This document shows positions 17,532 to 26,497 of a stretch of 64,000 bases of DNA, one piece after another (the stretch's first letter is position 1; every line of letters begins with the position of its first letter). The notes under the pieces were generated by a model, which saw only the letters and a list, made by a program, of their open reading frames with translations, had not been told where the DNA came from and searched no databases. The stretch is taken from positions 2,810,955-2,874,954 of the forward strand of contig NZ_CP119804.1 in the NCBI RefSeq assembly GCF_029338375.1, written 5' to 3'. A program made the position numbers and the translations under genes. Source of the stretch: Halorussus lipolyticus. Its GTDB lineage: Archaea; Halobacteriota; Halobacteria; Halobacteriales; Haladaptataceae.

Positions 17532-17765
17532 TTATCCGACCACCGTCATTCCCCGGCCGAGGAACTCCACGAAGTACATGAACAGCCACATCACGACCAG
17601 AATCACGAAGTAGCCGAAGATGAGGACGAGCGTACCAACCGGGTCGAACTCGTCGTGTCCGATTTCGCGTTCGATGCTGTCGGGCGCTGACCCGACCACG
17701 TAGCCGCGAGGTTGGTCGGGCACCTCCTCGCGTATTGCACTCTCTGTCTCCGATTCCATCGACAT
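17532..17765 (-). CDS. ba3 oxidase single-helix subunit (CbaD-like)
   Basis: First gene of the oxidase operon, about 77 residues from ATG at 17765 (MSMESETESA...). An acidic N terminus is followed by a single helix (GTLVLIFGYFVILVVMWLFMYFVEF). The longer frame to 17783 is rejected because a TATA box centred at 17790 puts the transcription start near 17765, making the mRNA leaderless at this ATG. A further ATG at 17759 is also possible. Single-helix subunits of this kind are part of ba3 oxidases. Confidence 0.7.
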   Translation of the reverse strand: MSMESETESAIREEVPDQPRGYVVGSAPDSIEREIGHDEFDPVGTLVLIFGYFVILVVMWLFMYFVEFLGRGMTVVG

Positions 17766-17785
17766 AAGCGTCGATACGAACACGG

Positions 17786-17794
17786 GATATTTAA
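17786..17794 (-). promoter_or_regulatory. TATA box of the ba3 oxidase operon
   Basis: Read on the minus strand the sequence is ttaaatatc, a good archaeal TATA box. It is centred 25 nt upstream of the proposed leaderless start at 17765. Confidence 0.6.
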
Positions 17795-17865
17795 CGAAAG
17801 AAGCCGATTCCCAGACCCTGAAAACCGGCGAAATGGGATTAGTACTGGTACTGCTACCGGTTCGT

Positions 17866-18150
17866 ATGGAGTCGTCTCAGAGTCGATTTGGCATAAAAAG
17901 GGTCGTGTCGAACCGTTCGCCTCGGAGTTTAACTGTGGTGACACTGCTGGCGCTCGCCCCGGTCGCGCTGTTCGCGCTGGGTCGGAGCCTGCTGGCGGTT
18001 GTCGCCGTCGTCAACGTCGTCCTCATCTTCGGCAGTCTCTACCTCCTCACGTCGCCCACCGAGGAGGACCACGGTCACGACCACGGCGAGCGCACTGACG
18101 ACGAACGCGCCCGCGAGAAGCGCACTGCCGAAACGACCGACTCGACCTGA
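17866..18150 (+). CDS. Small membrane protein with His-rich tail
   Basis: 94 residues from ATG at 17866 (MESSQSRFGIKRVVSN); an earlier ATG at 17833 would add 11 residues. Two hydrophobic stretches (LTVVTLLALAPVALFALG and LLAVVAVVNVVLIFGSLYLL) are followed by an acidic, histidine-bearing cytosolic or external tail (EEDHGHDHGERTDDE). It begins a plus-strand set with the SafE-like gene 5 nt downstream and the copper ATPase after it, divergent from the ba3 oxidase operon. A role in metal handling for oxidase assembly is inferred from the HGHDHG motif and context. Confidence 0.6.
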   Translation: MESSQSRFGIKRVVSNRSPRSLTVVTLLALAPVALFALGRSLLAVVAVVNVVLIFGSLYLLTSPTEEDHGHDHGERTDDERAREKRTAETTDST

Positions 18151-18155
18151 CTCTC

Positions 18156-18956
18156 ATGTTCCCCCTGCACGGCCACGGACCGGCGCTCCCGACCGGAACC
18201 CTCGACGCCGCAGTGTTCCTCGTCGTCGGATTCCTCGGCGGTGCCCACTGCCTCGGCATGTGCGGACCGCTGGTGAGCGTCTACGCCGACCGACTCCGGG
18301 CGCAGGAGGAGACTGCCGACGACACCCTGACGCTCCGGCAGGTCCGCCAGCACGTCCTGTTCAATCTGGGGCGGACCGCTGGCTACGCGATTGTCGGGGC
18401 GGTGTTGGCGCTCGTCGGCGGGGTGACGGTCGGCGCGATGGACCGAGTTCTCGCGGCCGGAACCGGCGTGCAGGCGACGACGGCGGTCCTCGCGGGGACG
18501 TTCATCGCCGCCACTGGCGTCACCTACGTCGGCGGGTCGGCGGCCCACCCCTCGCTCGGCCCGGTCGATAGCCTGTTCGGCAAAGTGAGCGGGGTCTTGA
18601 CCCGGCGGGTAGACGCCTTCGTCGGCGACGCTCGCATCGCGGGCCTCGGACTGGTCCACGCGCTCCTGCCGTGTCCCATCACCTACCCAGCCTACGTCTA
18701 CGCCTTCGCGCTCGGCGACCCGGTTCGAGGGGCCTTCCTGCTGTCGCTGGTCGGTCTCGGGACCTTCCCGACCCTGCTGGTGTACGGAACCGTCTTCGGG
18801 TCGCTGTCGGCCAGCAAGCGACTGCACCGACTCCTCGGAGTCGCGTTCGTCGTGCTGGGCTACCTGATGGTCGCGCACGGACTGGTGCTGTTGGGAATCG
18901 ACGTGCCGCGGGTGTCGCTTCCGCTCCCCGCGCCGAAGTACCAGCCGATAGGATAG
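18156..18956 (+). CDS. SafE/TauE-like membrane protein, probable copper-oxidase maturation factor
   Basis: 266 residues with six or more hydrophobic helices. The N-terminal signature FLVVGFLGGAHCLGMCGPLV, with its HCxxMC motif, belongs to the COG2836 branch of the sulfite exporter TauE/SafE superfamily. That branch is repeatedly found beside cytochrome oxidase maturation copper ATPases (CcoI/CcoH-type clusters in bacteria). The motif LLPCPITYPAYVYAFALGDP adds another membrane cysteine. It lies 5 nt after the preceding gene and 3 nt before the P-type ATPase gene. The name sulfite exporter is probably not functional here; copper transfer to the adjacent oxidase is the inferred role. Confidence 0.75.
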   Translation: MFPLHGHGPALPTGTLDAAVFLVVGFLGGAHCLGMCGPLVSVYADRLRAQEETADDTLTLRQVRQHVLFNLGRTAGYAIVGAVLALVGGVTVGAMDRVLAAGTGVQATTAVLAGTFIAATGVTYVGGSAAHPSLGPVDSLFGKVSGVLTRRVDAFVGDARIAGLGLVHALLPCPITYPAYVYAFALGDPVRGAFLLSLVGLGTFPTLLVYGTVFGSLSASKRLHRLLGVAFVVLGYLMVAHGLVLLGIDVPRVSLPLPAPKYQPIG

Positions 18957-18959
18957 CCC

Positions 18960-21503
18960 ATGAGTGAGACAACTAACGACGGCCTAGAGACAAACGAGGA
19001 GTGTGTCGAAACGTCCGGAGCGGTCCATGACGAGTCGCTAACCGCCGACTCGAGTCCCGTGGATACCCCCGGCGAGTGTACTCTGTGTGGCCTGCCGACC
19101 GGCGATTCCCCGGTGACAGACCGTGATTCCCCCGGTGGCTACTGTTGTCGGGGGTGTCTGGAAATCGCTCGGACGCTTGACGACGTGGAGTCGGCCGACC
19201 CCGAGGAGGTCCGCGAGGACCGCGCGACCGACACAGGCGGGGTCGAGGAGGCCCCCGACGACGCCGACCAGACCTACCTCTCGGTCGAGGGGATGCACTG
19301 CGCGACCTGCGAGACGTTCATCGAGTCGGCGGCGGCCGACGCCGAGGGCGTCCACGCCGCCGAGGCCAGTTACGCCACCGACATGCTCCGGGTCGCCTAC
19401 GACGACGAGACCGACCTCGACGGCCTCACCCGGAAACTCGGCCGGTACGGCTACGCGGTCGGCGACCCCGAGAGCGATTCCGGCGACGACGACCGGACCG
19501 ACACCCAAATCGTCCGGTTCCTGCTCGGGGGCGGCATCTTCGGCATGATGGTGATGGTGTGGTACCTTCTGTTTCTCTACCCGACCTACCTCGGTTACGA
19601 CCCGCTGGTCGATTTGGGCGGGTTCGACGGTCTCTACCTGTTCGGCAACGTCTGGTTGATGTCGTCCATCGTGCTGTTCTACACCGGCTATCCCATCCTG
19701 CGGGGCGCAGTCGTCAGCCTTCGGGCGGGCCAACCCAACATGGACCTGCTGGTCTCGCTGGCGGCGGTGAGTTCCTACCTCTACAGCGCCGTGGCGGTCC
19801 TCGTCGGCCGCACCCACGTCTACTTCGACGTGTCGGTCGCCATCGTGCTGGTCGTGACGCTGGGCAACTACTACGAGGACCGCATCAAGCGCAAGGCCGC
19901 CAGCGGCCTCTCGGAACTCACGAGCGCCAGAGTCTCGGAAGCGACTCGCGTGACCGGCGACGGCGAACAGGAGGCAGTCCCGGTCGCCGACCTCGCGCCC
20001 GGCGAGGAGGTACTGGTCCGCCCCGGCGAGCGCATCCCGGTTGACGGCGAAGTCGTCTCCGGCACCGCGGCGGTGGACGAATCGCTCGTGACCGGCGAAT
20101 CCCTCCCGGAGACCCGCAGGCCCGGCGATTCGGTCGTCGGGGGCACCGTCGTCACCGACGAACCGCTCGTGGTCGAAGTCGGCGAGTCAGCCGAAAGCAC
20201 GCTCGACAGACTCGTGGACCTCCTCTGGGAGATTCAGAGTTCCCGGTCGGGCGTCCAGCGCCTCGCCGACAAACTGGCGACCCTGTTCGTCCCGACCGTC
20301 GCCCTCCTCGCGGTGGCCGCGACCGGGTGGCGACTCGTCTCCGGCGCGCCGGTCGCCGACGCCCTGCTGGCGGGCCTGACGGTCCTCATCGTCTCGTGTC
20401 CCTGCGCACTCGGTCTCGCCACGCCGCTGGCCGTGGCTTCCGGCATCCGCGAGGCCGCCGACGAGGGCGTCGTGGTGGCCTCGGACGCGGTGTTCGAGTC
20501 CGCCCCGGAGACCGACGTGGTGGTCCTCGACAAGACCGGGACACTGACCGACGGCCAGATGGCGGTGCAGGACGTGGCCGTCTCCTCGGCGGGCGCGGAA
20601 GTCGATGCCGACGACGTGCTGGCCCGCGCCGCGGCGCTCGAACGCTACTCGGCGCACCCGATTGCGGATGCCATCGCGGAGGCCGGTAGCGAGGAGACCG
20701 GAACCGCCGACACCACCGGGTCTGCAGAAACCGGGACTCCGGCGGTCGCAATCGACCCCGAGAGCGTCGCGGTCCACGACCGAGGAGTCACGGGCCAGTT
20801 CACCGGTGAACTCGCGGGGGTCGAGACGGCGGTCGGCCACCCTGACCTGCTTGCCGAGCGGGGATTCGCGTTCTCCTCGGACCTCCGGTGCGCGGTCGAA
20901 TCGGCCCGCGAGGACGGGCGGGTTCCCGTCGCAGTCGGGTGGGACGGCCGGGTCCGGGGCGTCGTGGCAGTCGGCGATAGCCCCCGAGAGGGGTGGCGCG
21001 AGGCCGTCGCCGACATCGCTGGGGCCGACGCCGGGCGCGATGTGGTGGTCCTCACCGGCGACCACGAGCGCGCCGTGGGGCAGTTCCGCGCCGACCCGAA
21101 CGTCTCGGAGGTCTTCGCCGGGGTGCCCCCGGAGGCCAAGGCCGAGACGGTCGAGCGCCTCCGGTCCCGCGGCACGGTGGCGATGGTCGGCGACGGAAGC
21201 AACGACGCCCCCGCGCTGGCCGTCGCCGACATCGGCATCGCGCTCGGAACCGGGACCGACCTCGCGGGCGACGCCGCCGACGCGGTGGTCGTGGACGGCG
21301 GCCTCGACGCCGTGGCCTCGGTGTTCGCCGTGGCGAAGGGGACCAACCGGCGCATCCGGACCAACCTCGGGTGGGCCTTCCTCTACAACGCCGTGGCCGT
21401 CCCGCTGGCGATTCTGGGACTGCTGAACCCGCTCTTTGCGGCGGTGGCGATGGGCACCAGCAGTCTCGTCGTCGTGGCGAACTCGGCGCGGTCCTTGCGG
21501 TAG
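18960..21503 (+). CDS. copA: Heavy-metal (copper) translocating P1B-type ATPase
   Basis: 847 residues. From the N terminus: a Cys-rich metal-binding domain (CTLCGLP ... [11 protein letters not shown]), an HMA domain with GMHCATC (Cys 114 and 117), and membrane helices including the CPC copper motif ([15 protein letters not shown], first Cys at residue 480). The phosphorylation site DKTGTLTDG follows (Asp 524), then the ATP-binding domain and [20 protein letters not shown]. The N-terminal double metal domain and its place next to a SafE-like gene and divergent from a ba3 oxidase fit the CcoI-like branch, which exports Cu(I) to supply oxidase copper centres. A detoxification role is the alternative. 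Confidence 0.9.
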   Translation: MSETTNDGLETNEECVETSGAVHDESLTADSSPVDTPGECTLCGLPTGDSPVTDRDSPGGYCCRGCLEIARTLDDVESADPEEVREDRATDTGGVEEAPDDADQTYLSVEGMHCATCETFIESAAADAEGVHAAEASYATDMLRVAYDDETDLDGLTRKLGRYGYAVGDPESDSGDDDRTDTQIVRFLLGGGIFGMMVMVWYLLFLYPTYLGYDPLVDLGGFDGLYLFGNVWLMSSIVLFYTGYPILRGAVVSLRAGQPNMDLLVSLAAVSSYLYSAVAVLVGRTHVYFDVSVAIVLVVTLGNYYEDRIKRKAASGLSELTSARVSEATRVTGDGEQEAVPVADLAPGEEVLVRPGERIPVDGEVVSGTAAVDESLVTGESLPETRRPGDSVVGGTVVTDEPLVVEVGESAESTLDRLVDLLWEIQSSRSGVQRLADKLATLFVPTVALLAVAATGWRLVSGAPVADALLAGLTVLIVSCPCALGLATPLAVASGIREAADEGVVVASDAVFESAPETDVVVLDKTGTLTDGQMAVQDVAVSSAGAEVDADDVLARAAALERYSAHPIADAIAEAGSEETGTADTTGSAETGTPAVAIDPESVAVHDRGVTGQFTGELAGVETAVGHPDLLAERGFAFSSDLRCAVESAREDGRVPVAVGWDGRVRGVVAVGDSPREGWREAVADIAGADAGRDVVVLTGDHERAVGQFRADPNVSEVFAGVPPEAKAETVERLRSRGTVAMVGDGSNDAPALAVADIGIALGTGTDLAGDAADAVVVDGGLDAVASVFAVAKGTNRRIRTNLGWAFLYNAVAVPLAILGLLNPLFAAVAMGTSSLVVVANSARSLR

Positions 21504-21574
21504 GAACCCCAGAAAGAAATGATTTTCTTCGCTTTCTATTGAATTTAAATTCTTAAAGACAGCGTTTTATTTCT

Positions 21575-24319
21575 CTACTCCGGCGTCTCGACGCCCCGGA
21601 ACTCGAATCTCGCGCCGCCGTCCTCGCTCTCGGTGACTTTGCACTCCCAGTCGTGGGCCTCGACCAACTGCTGGACCACCGCGAGACCGAACCCGATGCC
21701 CACGTTGCTGGTCGAGTAGCCGGGGTCGAATATCCGGTCGCGGTCCTCGGCGGGGACACCCGGCCCGTCGTCGGCGACGTAGAACCCGGTGGTCCCCGAC
21801 CCATCGCCCGATGTGTCGCCCAAATCGCCGACCGTGACCGTCACGTCCGGGCCGCCGTGTTCCGCCGCGTTCCGGTAGAGGTTTTCGAGGAGTTGGCGCA
21901 GGCGCGAGGGGTCGGCCAGAATCTCCCGGTCGGCCTCGGCTTCGAGGCTCCCGTCGGGGTCCACCTCGTCCCACCACTCGGCGGCCATCTCGCCGAGCGC
22001 GACCGGTTCAGTGCTGTCCACGTCGCCGCCCCGCCGGGTCACGACCAGCAGGGTGTCTATCATCTCCTCGATGCGGTCCAGCGCGCGTTCGACCTCTCGG
22101 AAGGCCGACGTGGCGTCGTCGTCGTCCTCTCCCTCGACCTCACGCCTGCCGACGCTTTCGATGCCCATGTCGAGGTAAATCTGGGCGATTTCGAGGGGGT
22201 TGCGGAGTTCGTGGGCCAGCATGCTGGCGAAGGCGTCGAGGCGCTCGTTGCGCTCGCGGAGCGCCTCCTCGTGTCGCTGGCGCTGGATGGAGGTCAGCAG
22301 GATGTGGGCGATGCTCTGGACGAACTGCACGTCGTGGTCGGCGTAGGTCCGCGACTCGGTGTGGTGGGTCCCGAGGATGCCCCAGATGTCGTCCGGGGTG
22401 CCGATTATCGTGCTGATACCGCTCTCGACGCCGTGGGAGGTCAGCAGTTCCGGCCCCGAGAATCGGTCCTCGGCGTCCAAGTCCTCGACCACGACTGGCT
22501 CCTCGGCCAGCAGGGTGTAGCCCGCCTGCGACCCGCGGTCGTTGGCGACCGTGGCCTCGCCGACGATGCCCTCGCGCCACCCGACGCCGTTCCGAAGCAG
22601 GAGTTCGTTCTGTTCGGGATAGAGTTCCAGCACCTTGCAGTAGTCGTGGCCCAACACGTCGGCGACGAGTTCGACCGCCCGGTCGAACAAATCGTCCAGC
22701 GACCGGGCTTGGAGGGCGTACTGGGAGAACTCCGAGAGGACGCGCTGTTGCTCGACGCGGTTCTGTAGCTCCCGCTCTCGCTCCTTGCGCTCGGTGATGT
22801 CGCGGGTCACCCCGACGCGCTCGTACTCGTTCTCCTCGGTCTCTCGCACGACGAAGGTGGTCTCGGCCGAGAACGACCCGCCGTCCGCGGTCCGGAGGGG
22901 ATGCTCGATGGTCGCCGACGACCGCTCGCCGTCGATTATCTCCCGCATGAGTCTCACCGCAGTCTCCCGAGTCTCGTCGTCGTAGAGCCGTGAGGGGTCG
23001 GTGCCGACCAGTTCCGCCTCGTCGTAGCCGACCAACTCGGCGAACGCCGAGTTCACCATCGAGAACTCGTTGTCCGAGTCCACGACGTAGATGCCGTCCT
23101 CGACCGTCTCCACGATGGTCTCGTAGCGTTCGAGTTCCCGCTCTCGCTCCTTGCGCTCGGTCACGTCCTGAAAGTACACCGAGAGACCGGTCTGGGAGGG
23201 GTAGGCCCGGACCTCGAACCACGTCGAGAGCGGCGGGTAGTACTCGGCAAACGACACCGGCTCTTGGTCGTCCATGGCGCGTTCGTATTCGCGCTGGAAG
23301 GTCGTGCCCACCGCCGCGGAGAACTTCTCCCAGACGCTCTCGCCCAGCAGGTCCTCCTCGCTACGCCGGAGGAGTTGCTCGGCCTCGTCGTTAACGTACG
23401 TGAAATTCCAGTCGGTGTCGAGCGCGAAGAAGGCGTCCGTGACCCGGCTGAACACCTCGGAAAGTTCGGTTTCGAGTTCGTCGCGCCGCTGTTCGAGTTC
23501 GAACTGGGTCTGTTTGAGTTCCGTGATGTCCTCGGCCGCACTGACCACCCGCCGAACCTCACCGTCGTCGTGGACCGGCGCGGCGCTGACCGAGAGGTGG
23601 ACGCGCTTGCCGTTGGGTTGCTCGACCAGCACCTCCTCGTTGTACACCGGGTCGCCGGTTTCGAGGACCTGCTCGACGGGATACTCGTCGTCAGACAGGG
23701 GTTCGCCGTCGGTGTCGTAGACGGTCCAGTCGTCGTCGCCGTCCGAGACCAACTCGTCCGACCCGACGCCGACCAGTTCGGCCGCCCGCTCGTTCGCCCT
23801 GAGGAGATTCCCCTCGGCGTCTCTGACCGCGAAGGCGACCGGACTAGTGTCGAAAATCTCCTCGATGAGGGCCTCCTCCTCGCGGAGGCGTTCGACCGAG
23901 TGGCTGTGGGTCGGCGCTTCCCTGACGAATCCGGTGAAGAAGGCTTCGTCGTCGCCGTGGACGAACGCCGACACCGAGAGGCGCATCTCGTCGCCGTCGG
24001 CGGTCAGCCACGTCACCTCGAACGACTCCCTGCCGATGGGGGTTCCGGCGTCGCCCTCGGCGTAGCGGTCGAACCACCCGTCGTAGCGGTCCCGAAGTCG
24101 GTCCGGCACGAACTCCACGAACTCCCGGCCGTGGAGGTCCTCGGGCGCGTAGCCGAGGAGTCGCTCAACCTCGTCGTTGGCGTAGACGATTCGCCCGTCG
24201 GCGTCGGCCGTAATCACGGCATCACTGGACCGAGCGACTAACTCCTCGAAAAACCCCTCACCGAGCGCCGGAGGACCTGCCTGTTCGCCGTCCGACGAGT
24301 GCTCCTCGGGACCCCTCAT
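21575..24319 (-). CDS. Multi-PAS/GAF sensor histidine kinase
   Basis: 914 residues without obvious membrane segments, so probably a cytosolic sensor. There are four PAS domains (about residues 20-140, 155-275, 290-395 and 400-510, each with the NDEVERLLGY or NSAFAELVGY type core). A GAF domain follows (about 525-680), with a conserved Cys-containing start (VLGHDYCKVLELYPE), then HisKA with the phospho-accepting His 703 in MLAHELRNPLE. HATPase_c contains the N box (LENLYRNAAEHGG) and G boxes (VADDGPGVP and GIGFGLAVVQQL). No receiver or partner response regulator is adjacent. Ligands are unknown. Many haloarchaeal kinases of this type are orphans. Confidence 0.9.
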   Translation of the reverse strand: MRGPEEHSSDGEQAGPPALGEGFFEELVARSSDAVITADADGRIVYANDEVERLLGYAPEDLHGREFVEFVPDRLRDRYDGWFDRYAEGDAGTPIGRESFEVTWLTADGDEMRLSVSAFVHGDDEAFFTGFVREAPTHSHSVERLREEEALIEEIFDTSPVAFAVRDAEGNLLRANERAAELVGVGSDELVSDGDDDWTVYDTDGEPLSDDEYPVEQVLETGDPVYNEEVLVEQPNGKRVHLSVSAAPVHDDGEVRRVVSAAEDITELKQTQFELEQRRDELETELSEVFSRVTDAFFALDTDWNFTYVNDEAEQLLRRSEEDLLGESVWEKFSAAVGTTFQREYERAMDDQEPVSFAEYYPPLSTWFEVRAYPSQTGLSVYFQDVTERKERERELERYETIVETVEDGIYVVDSDNEFSMVNSAFAELVGYDEAELVGTDPSRLYDDETRETAVRLMREIIDGERSSATIEHPLRTADGGSFSAETTFVVRETEENEYERVGVTRDITERKERERELQNRVEQQRVLSEFSQYALQARSLDDLFDRAVELVADVLGHDYCKVLELYPEQNELLLRNGVGWREGIVGEATVANDRGSQAGYTLLAEEPVVVEDLDAEDRFSGPELLTSHGVESGISTIIGTPDDIWGILGTHHTESRTYADHDVQFVQSIAHILLTSIQRQRHEEALRERNERLDAFASMLAHELRNPLEIAQIYLDMGIESVGRREVEGEDDDDATSAFREVERALDRIEEMIDTLLVVTRRGGDVDSTEPVALGEMAAEWWDEVDPDGSLEAEADREILADPSRLRQLLENLYRNAAEHGGPDVTVTVGDLGDTSGDGSGTTGFYVADDGPGVPAEDRDRIFDPGYSTSNVGIGFGLAVVQQLVEAHDWECKVTESEDGGARFEFRGVETPE

Positions 24320-24400
24320 GGTAGACCCTCGACTCCCATTACCTCCTGTAGCAACTGACGCGCCAATAGTGTCACGCCTCCGTTCGGAGCGATGGCGGCC

Positions 24401-24883
24401 TCAGACCGACGCGAGTCGCGCGATGTAGACCAGACTCAGCACGTGGTCGTCCATGTTGAGGTCGGCCGGACCGGGCACGTCGGGGTCGAAGCTCTCGACT
24501 TCGGAGAATCCGCGCATGTATTCGCGCAGTTCCTCGCGGACCGCCTCGGTTATCCAGCCGATTTCGGCGTAGTACTCCAGCGCGTTGCCGGTGTTCTCGA
24601 ATCCGGCCTTGTTGATGAGGAAATCGAGCCACTCGAAGACGACGACCTCAGTGCTGTACTGGTCGGGCATGCGTTCGAGATACGGCTTCTCGGGGAGCGC
24701 CCCCGCCGCCGAGAACTGGCTCTGGAGGCGGACGAGTTCGTTGCGCTCGCTGTGGCGCAGAACCTCGTCGGGCGCGGCCGGTAGTGCTTCGCCCTCGTCG
24801 GCGAACTCGTCGGGGGTCTCCCGGTCGGGGTCCGCGAGGCGGCGCAGTTCGCGCAGGTCGTAGTCTCCAGTCGTCGGCGGCAT
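24401..24883 (-). CDS. Stand-alone ArlD/ArlE (FlaD/FlaE) domain protein
   Basis: 160 residues from ATG at 24883. The C-terminal two thirds match the FlaD/FlaE domain of archaellum accessory proteins: KPYLERMPDQYSTEVVVFEW, LDFLINKAGFENTGNALEYY and EIGWITEAVREELREYMRGF. In archaella this domain takes part in the cytosolic motor/switch complex that links the chemotaxis adaptor to ArlCDE. No other archaellum gene lies nearby, so this is a dispersed paralogue. The earlier ATG at 24919 overlaps an AT-rich TATA-like stretch (ccatttaaattttc), so the inner start is preferred. Function outside the archaellum cluster is unknown. Confidence 0.75.
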   Translation of the reverse strand: MPPTTGDYDLRELRRLADPDRETPDEFADEGEALPAAPDEVLRHSERNELVRLQSQFSAAGALPEKPYLERMPDQYSTEVVVFEWLDFLINKAGFENTGNALEYYAEIGWITEAVREELREYMRGFSEVESFDPDVPGPADLNMDDHVLSLVYIARLASV

Positions 24884-25266
24884 GGATGCGGGTACGTTCG
24901 GGTATCTCGCACTGTCCATTTAAATTTTCTTGCCATTTTGCTGACGGACCAAACGCAGGTCGGGGTTGGTTGTGGACTTCCGAGTGGGTGAGAGATGGGT
25001 ATCTGGCGGTAACTCGCTGGCTGAACTTCCGTCTCGGCGCGTGCTGGCGCGGTCGTCACGAGCGAAGCGAGTGACTGCTCGGCGGACGCGGATTGTCCGC
25101 CGGTGTCGTGACTGCGCCGAATCGCGCGAGGTCTGCGCGAGCGAAGCGAGTGCAGTCTTCGAAAATCTTCGATTTTCGTGATGACGAGAGAGCTTCGCTC
25201 TCTCGGACCACGACGAGGCTTGCGAGACGCTCCGCGTCTCGCTGATCTGCGAACGTGGTTCGCAGA
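24884..25266. repeat. Intergenic array of short perfect hairpins
   Basis: No gene. Between about 25080 and 25266 the sequence is built of adjoining hairpins, mostly with 3-nt loops: ggcggac/gtccgcc, gaaaatc-ttc-gattttc, gagagag-ctt/ctctctc, gagacg/cgtctc and tgcgaac-gtg-gttcgca. Spacers such as gagcgaagcgagtg recur twice. The same type of hairpin occurs near 11805-11860 and 9833-9850. It could act in transcript termination or be a decayed repeat family. Confidence 0.6.
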
Positions 25267-25348
25267 CAACGCAATCGGTTGGGGAGGGTGTGGTCCGCCG
25301 TCGCGGTGCGGTTGCGGGAGACGGCGTTGCTCACGCCTGAAGCTAGCT
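25267..25348 (+). repeat. Left arm of an approximately 85-bp inverted repeat
   Basis: This segment, starting caacgcaatcggttgggg and ending ctgaagctagct, is nearly identical to the reverse complement of 26018-26104. The first 34 bp and the last 38 bp match exactly, with a few substitutions and a 4-5 bp indel in between. The arms enclose about 670 bp containing one gene (25479-25844). The gap up to that gene (25349-25478) shows nothing else recognisable. Confidence 0.85.
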
Positions 25349-25478
25349 TCTCTGTCTCTTACCTCTTAGCGGTAATCGTCACGACCTCTCAGAACTAGCC
25401 GTCACGGAACACACGCAGTACGGTCCCGGTGCTGTGTGGTGTCGAAAACGAACCAAAACCCGAGAGAAAACGGACTTC

Positions 25479-25844
25479 TCAGCTTCGGCGCTTCTGCACC
25501 GCCACGAGGAGACCCCCGACACCCACCACGAGACCGAGGAGGCCCGCGACCTTCCCCTTCGACCCACCCTCGTCGGAGGTGAACTCCTCGTCGTCGAACT
25601 CGGGGTCGTCGAAGTCCTCGAAGTCGGTCTGTTCGCTCCCGCCGCGGGTCTTGAGTTTCCAGACCAGCAGGCCGACCCCGGCCAGCACGCCCAGCAGGCC
25701 GAGGACCTTGGCCTTGCTCCCGCCCGAGGAGTCTGTTTCGGCGGACTCCTCGGTCGGCGTCTCGGACTCCGCGGTGGTCCTCGCGGGATACTGGTACTCC
25801 TCTACGAGCGCGGGTTTTTCGAGATTGATTTCCAGAATTGCCAT
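25479..25844 (-). CDS. Two-helix acidic membrane protein with internal duplication
   Basis: 121 residues. An N-terminal part of about 40 residues, acidic and Thr/Ser-rich toward its end, precedes two similar units: GGSKAKVLGLLGVLAGVGLL and GGSKGKVAGLLGLVVGVGGL. Each unit is a Gly-rich hydrophobic helix with a basic end (WKLKTRGG and VAVQKRRS), and the two are joined by an acidic linker (DFEDFDDPEFDDEE). The units look like an internal duplication, giving a hairpin of two membrane helices. The gene is the only one inside a long inverted repeat. No family recognised. The start MAILEINLEKP is the only reasonable ATG. Confidence 0.6.
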   Translation of the reverse strand: MAILEINLEKPALVEEYQYPARTTAESETPTEESAETDSSGGSKAKVLGLLGVLAGVGLLVWKLKTRGGSEQTDFEDFDDPEFDDEEFTSDEGGSKGKVAGLLGLVVGVGGLLVAVQKRRS

Positions 25845-26323
25845 GGGAGATAGTTCGCCGCTCGGCTACGAATAGGTTGCGGCTACCTCGGATTTTTAGT
25901 TTGTTTGGGTTTTCCCGGAGAGGTGGCTGAATGAGACTTGATGGGATAGCGAATTCGGGGAAGTGTGCCGGAGGTGGTGAGTAGTGAGAGCGTGCCGGAG
26001 GAATGAAAGAGAGAAAGAGCTAGCTTCAGGCGTGAGCAACGCCGTCTCCCGCAACCGCCCCGCACCGCAACCGCGGGCCACACCCTCCCCAACCGATTGC
26101 GTTGCTCGGCCTCCGCTTCGCTCCGGCCTGCGCTACTCATCCCTCGCGCGGTTCGGGCGGCGCACGAGAGCGCCGCCCAGCGCGCGCCGGGGTGGTTGTT
26201 CAGACACTCCTATATACGTGTTTAGAAAATATATTTGCAATTTAAAGAAATAAATAGATGTGTTAGGCACGTCGAATCGCTCCGGCCCCAATCCTTTCCG
26301 CGCTGGCCGTCGCAGGTCCGACG
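25845..26323. other. Intergenic region holding the right inverted-repeat arm
   Basis: It contains the arm at 26018-26104, GC-rich sequence after it with further short palindromes, and then a strongly AT-rich stretch (26214-26262, including gtttagaaaatatatttgc). The AT-rich stretch probably carries the promoter of the small YHS-type gene. No additional gene seen. Confidence 0.55.
26018..26104 (-). repeat. Right arm of an approximately 85-bp inverted repeat
   Basis: Reverse-complement partner of 25267-25348, 87 bp here against 82 bp in the left arm because of a small insertion in the centre (gggg-type run). No target-site duplication could be confirmed by eye at the outer ends. Confidence 0.85.
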
Positions 26324-26497
26324 ATGGCCCAGTGCACTGTCTGTAGTGCCGACGTGGAGGCGTCGAATCCCGAGGAGACCGATTACCGAGACGACGAGTT
26401 CGCTATCGCGCAGGTCGAATACGAGGGCGAAACCTACGTCTTCTGCTCGGAGGAACACCGCCGGGAGTTCGAGGACGACCCAGACGAGTACGCTTAG
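26324..26497 (+). CDS. Small YHS-like zinc/metal-binding protein
   Basis: 57 residues. It begins MAQCTVCSADVE and ends YVFCSEEHRREFEDDPDEYA. The pattern of a Cys-x2-Cys knuckle followed by FCS-x2-H...F...DPDEY is that of YHS/TRASH-type metal-binding domains, with His replacing the last Cys. Such small proteins are often linked to metal sensing or chaperoning. The stop codon overlaps by 4 nt the end of the convergent flavoprotein gene. Codon usage is halophilic, and ATG at 26324 is the only start. Confidence 0.75.
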   Translation: MAQCTVCSADVEASNPEETDYRDDEFAIAQVEYEGETYVFCSEEHRREFEDDPDEYA

